Assembly (NCBI GenBank): GCA_900316115.1
Contig: ONBN01000007.1
Location: 1 to 54,201 of the forward strand
Reading direction: 5' to 3'
Source: an uncultured Eubacteriales bacterium
GTDB taxonomy: Bacteria > Bacillota > Clostridia > Lachnospirales > Lachnospiraceae
DNA: 54,201 nt
Below the pieces are notes generated by a model. That model was not told the origin of the DNA. It ran no database searches and was given only the letters and a program-made list of their open reading frames with translations. Position 1 is the first letter of the stretch, and each line of letters begins with the position of its first letter. Positions 52,674 through 54,201 of this stretch are shown in pieces. Made by a program: the position numbers and the translations under genes.

Positions 52674-53906
52674 CTATTTTTTCCATGCCTCATAATAGTA
52701 CTGAATCAATCTTTCGCCATCCTGATGGCAGGCAAATGAGTATTTATTATAGGTCTGCAAAGAAACCGCCACCTCCGTTGCCTGTATCTCATATCCGCCC
52801 TCTTCATAAGTATGCAGCATCTTTTTTGCATCTAATGCAATGGGTGAACATTCAGGATAATACCTGGACACCAGACGCACAGATCTGCTGTTCCCATCGA
52901 ATCCAAACAAAGCCCCCAGAATCACTGCTGTCTCCTTCAGATATCTGCGGTATTCCTGCAGAAAGCTTCGCTGTTTATAAATAAACTGCTCATTTGAGCC
53001 GTAAAAATCCAATAATATATCCACACAGCCATCTTTTATAGGAAAATGATCTGAATCATCTGCAATAAATAAGATGTTCAGATCCAGCTGTAATGTTTCA
53101 ATCAGCTGCTTGTACATCTTAAGCATTTCCGGATACCGGTCAGTAATAATATACAGACAGTCCTTTTCCACATTCTGAATGCAGTTATACAGGAAAAAGT
53201 ATCCGTTGATGTTTGTTTCCATTATGACTTTTCCCTTTGTATCCAGCTCCTTCAGCCGATTATACACAAGGTCACTGCTTTTCTGAAATCCGGTTACAAA
53301 CTCTTCCCCCACATTGCGGTAAAGCCCACGCTTCAGATCCGGCCGGTCATACTTGCCTGTATACCGGTTTCCTGTATCTACGATCCCGCCTGTGATCTGT
53401 GCATGGTATCCACAGCTGCAGACCAATTCTCCTTCATCCACGCAATTATTTGAAATCTGTGCATTCTGCACCATCAATTGTCTCCCGCAGTGCGGGCAGT
53501 ACAGATAAGAAAGTGCGATCATTGGAGCGCCCATGGCTTTTGCCTTTGCATTTTTCCTTGATGCATACTTTGTCAGTTCCTGGTCTACAATATCATAGGC
53601 CTCCTGCAAAACATCTATTTTCTCATGCAGATCCTGCTTTTTCTGATTCAGCATATCTTCATATGCCTGGATCGTATCCGGCTCAATGAAATTGGATAAT
53701 CTTTTAAGTGTAAGGATCGCCTGCATTTCACGGATACTGAACTGCATTTGTTTCATTTTCTGTATGAATTGCATGTCTTCATACTCCCGATCCGTGAAGT
53801 CCATTTGTGCGCCTTTTTTAAAAGGGATCAAAAGGCCTTTTTCCACATAGTAACGTACCGTATCCTTCGATACTCCACATACTTTCGCCAGTTCACCAAT
53901 CTTCAT
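52674..53906 (-). CDS. MerR family regulator fused to a zinc ribbon and methyltransferase-like domain
   Basis: About 410 residues. MerR HTH at 1-70 (KIGELAKVCGVSKDTVRYYV, MQFIQKMKQMQFSIREMQAI), dimer coiled coil at about 75-120 (ending VLQEAYDIVDQEL), four-Cys zinc ribbon (CPHCGRQ to CSCGYHAQ), then a domain shaped like the RlmA-type SAM methyltransferase: NVGEEFVTGFQ, motif I position VIMETNINGYFFLY, DRYPEMLKMYKQL, and VDILLDFYGSNE followed by YLKETAVILGALFGF. The glycine-rich motif I of active enzymes (DxGxGxG) is replaced by METNING, so it may sense a ligand instead of methylating. The ATG at 53906 gives the standard family start. It lies upstream of the amino acid transporter operon but is terminated before it. 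Confidence 0.8.
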   Translation of the reverse strand: MKIGELAKVCGVSKDTVRYYVEKGLLIPFKKGAQMDFTDREYEDMQFIQKMKQMQFSIREMQAILTLKRLSNFIEPDTIQAYEDMLNQKKQDLHEKIDVLQEAYDIVDQELTKYASRKNAKAKAMGAPMIALSYLYCPHCGRQLMVQNAQISNNCVDEGELVCSCGYHAQITGGIVDTGNRYTGKYDRPDLKRGLYRNVGEEFVTGFQKSSDLVYNRLKELDTKGKVIMETNINGYFFLYNCIQNVEKDCLYIITDRYPEMLKMYKQLIETLQLDLNILFIADDSDHFPIKDGCVDILLDFYGSNEQFIYKQRSFLQEYRRYLKETAVILGALFGFDGNSRSVRLVSRYYPECSPIALDAKKMLHTYEEGGYEIQATEVAVSLQTYNKYSFACHQDGERLIQYYYEAWKK

Positions 53907-54067
53907 GTTCATCTCTCCCGGTTCTCAGCTATTGCCTATTACACCCGATTTTAGCCTATTTTTCTCCAGCTGGCAACCGTTTTACTATAGAGCAGCAAAA
54001 GTCAGACCTATTTGTAAACAAGCACATTTTATAATCAACTTTATTTGCAAGCTTTTATTAAAAATGA

Positions 54068-54097
54068 TTGACAAGGCTCTGGATTTCAATGTAATAT
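54068..54097 (+). promoter_or_regulatory. Promoter reading out of the window
   Basis: TTGACA, 18 bases, TAATAT, with a small hairpin (ACCGC-CTTAT-GCGGT) about 30 bases downstream. Probably serves a gene to the right of the window. No gene is seen from 53913 to 54201. Confidence 0.5.
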
Positions 54098-54201
54098 AAC
54101 TTTAATTAGTGTCTGCTGATTAACCGCCTTATGCGGTCAACCAGCCATTTTCCATTGGGTATAACTCCAAACAGAATAAAAGTGCAAAAAGTATTCGTTG
54201 C

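Overview
The window looks like a chromosomal segment of a gut Firmicute of the family Lachnospiraceae; Blautia or a close relative is my best guess, from protein flavour only. Evidence: moderate GC, AGGAGG-type ribosome binding sites, class C sortase pili, FCD-type GntR regulators, rubrerythrin, and the DUF6796, ATC-hydrolase and GICGWGG-hydrolase families. Almost every gene is on the minus strand. I saw no rRNA, tRNA or CRISPR.

Layout. 1-1175: remnant of a Mu-like prophage (gp27/DUF3486-like gene plus a small winged-helix gene) whose presumed end cuts off the 3' end of a glycoside hydrolase gene. 1171-7010: sugar-type locus (truncated glycosidase, aldo/keto reductase, GntR regulator, URO-D-fold protein) divergent from an M20 dipeptidase, with paired palindromic operators between them. 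6992-9713: GNAT, DUF308 and FtsH genes, the last two damaged. 9921-20552: ketopantoate-reductase-like gene, then a long catabolic operon (Ldh2-type dehydrogenase, sugar-type ABC importer, DapA-like aldolase, amidohydrolase, two metal-dependent cyclase-family hydrolases, 2-hydroxyacid dehydrogenase) divergent from a GntR regulator at 20817. 21596-23293: a DUF4143 ATPase gene flanked by 52-bp terminator-like direct repeats, with a four-copy 32-bp-period motif over its promoter. 23344-25622: small membrane and coiled-coil genes with two unlisted tiny ORFs, an XRE regulator and rubrerythrin. 25978-32485: TetR-controlled hydrolase operon, DUF6796 protein, an ABC exporter whose permease has lost its front, and a MerR-type promoter driving an alpha/beta hydrolase and flavodoxin. 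32478-45071: a sortase pilus operon (giant tip adhesin of about 2,930 residues, backbone pilin, two class C sortases). 45514-46958: an AlbA_2/Schlafen-type gene between two identical 59-bp repeats. 46947-52471: polar amino acid ABC importer, class I glutamine-amidotransferase hydrolase, cytidylate-kinase-like protein, damaged acetolactate-synthase-like gene and GNAT. 52674-53906: MerR regulator with a zinc ribbon and methyltransferase-like domain.

Two themes stand out. (1) Two unrelated single genes of widespread ATPase/AlbA families each sit between direct repeats that are copies of the terminator of the preceding gene. In one case the repeat includes the last codons of that gene. They look like gene cassettes that integrate at gene 3' ends and rebuild the terminator. 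(2) Many genes are broken, either by one-base changes in homopolymers (which could be sequencing errors) or by clean internal deletions of tens to hundreds of bases (FtsH, ABC permease, binding protein-ATPase fusion, acetolactate-synthase-like gene, DUF308 gene, hydroxyacid dehydrogenase), which homopolymer error does not explain.
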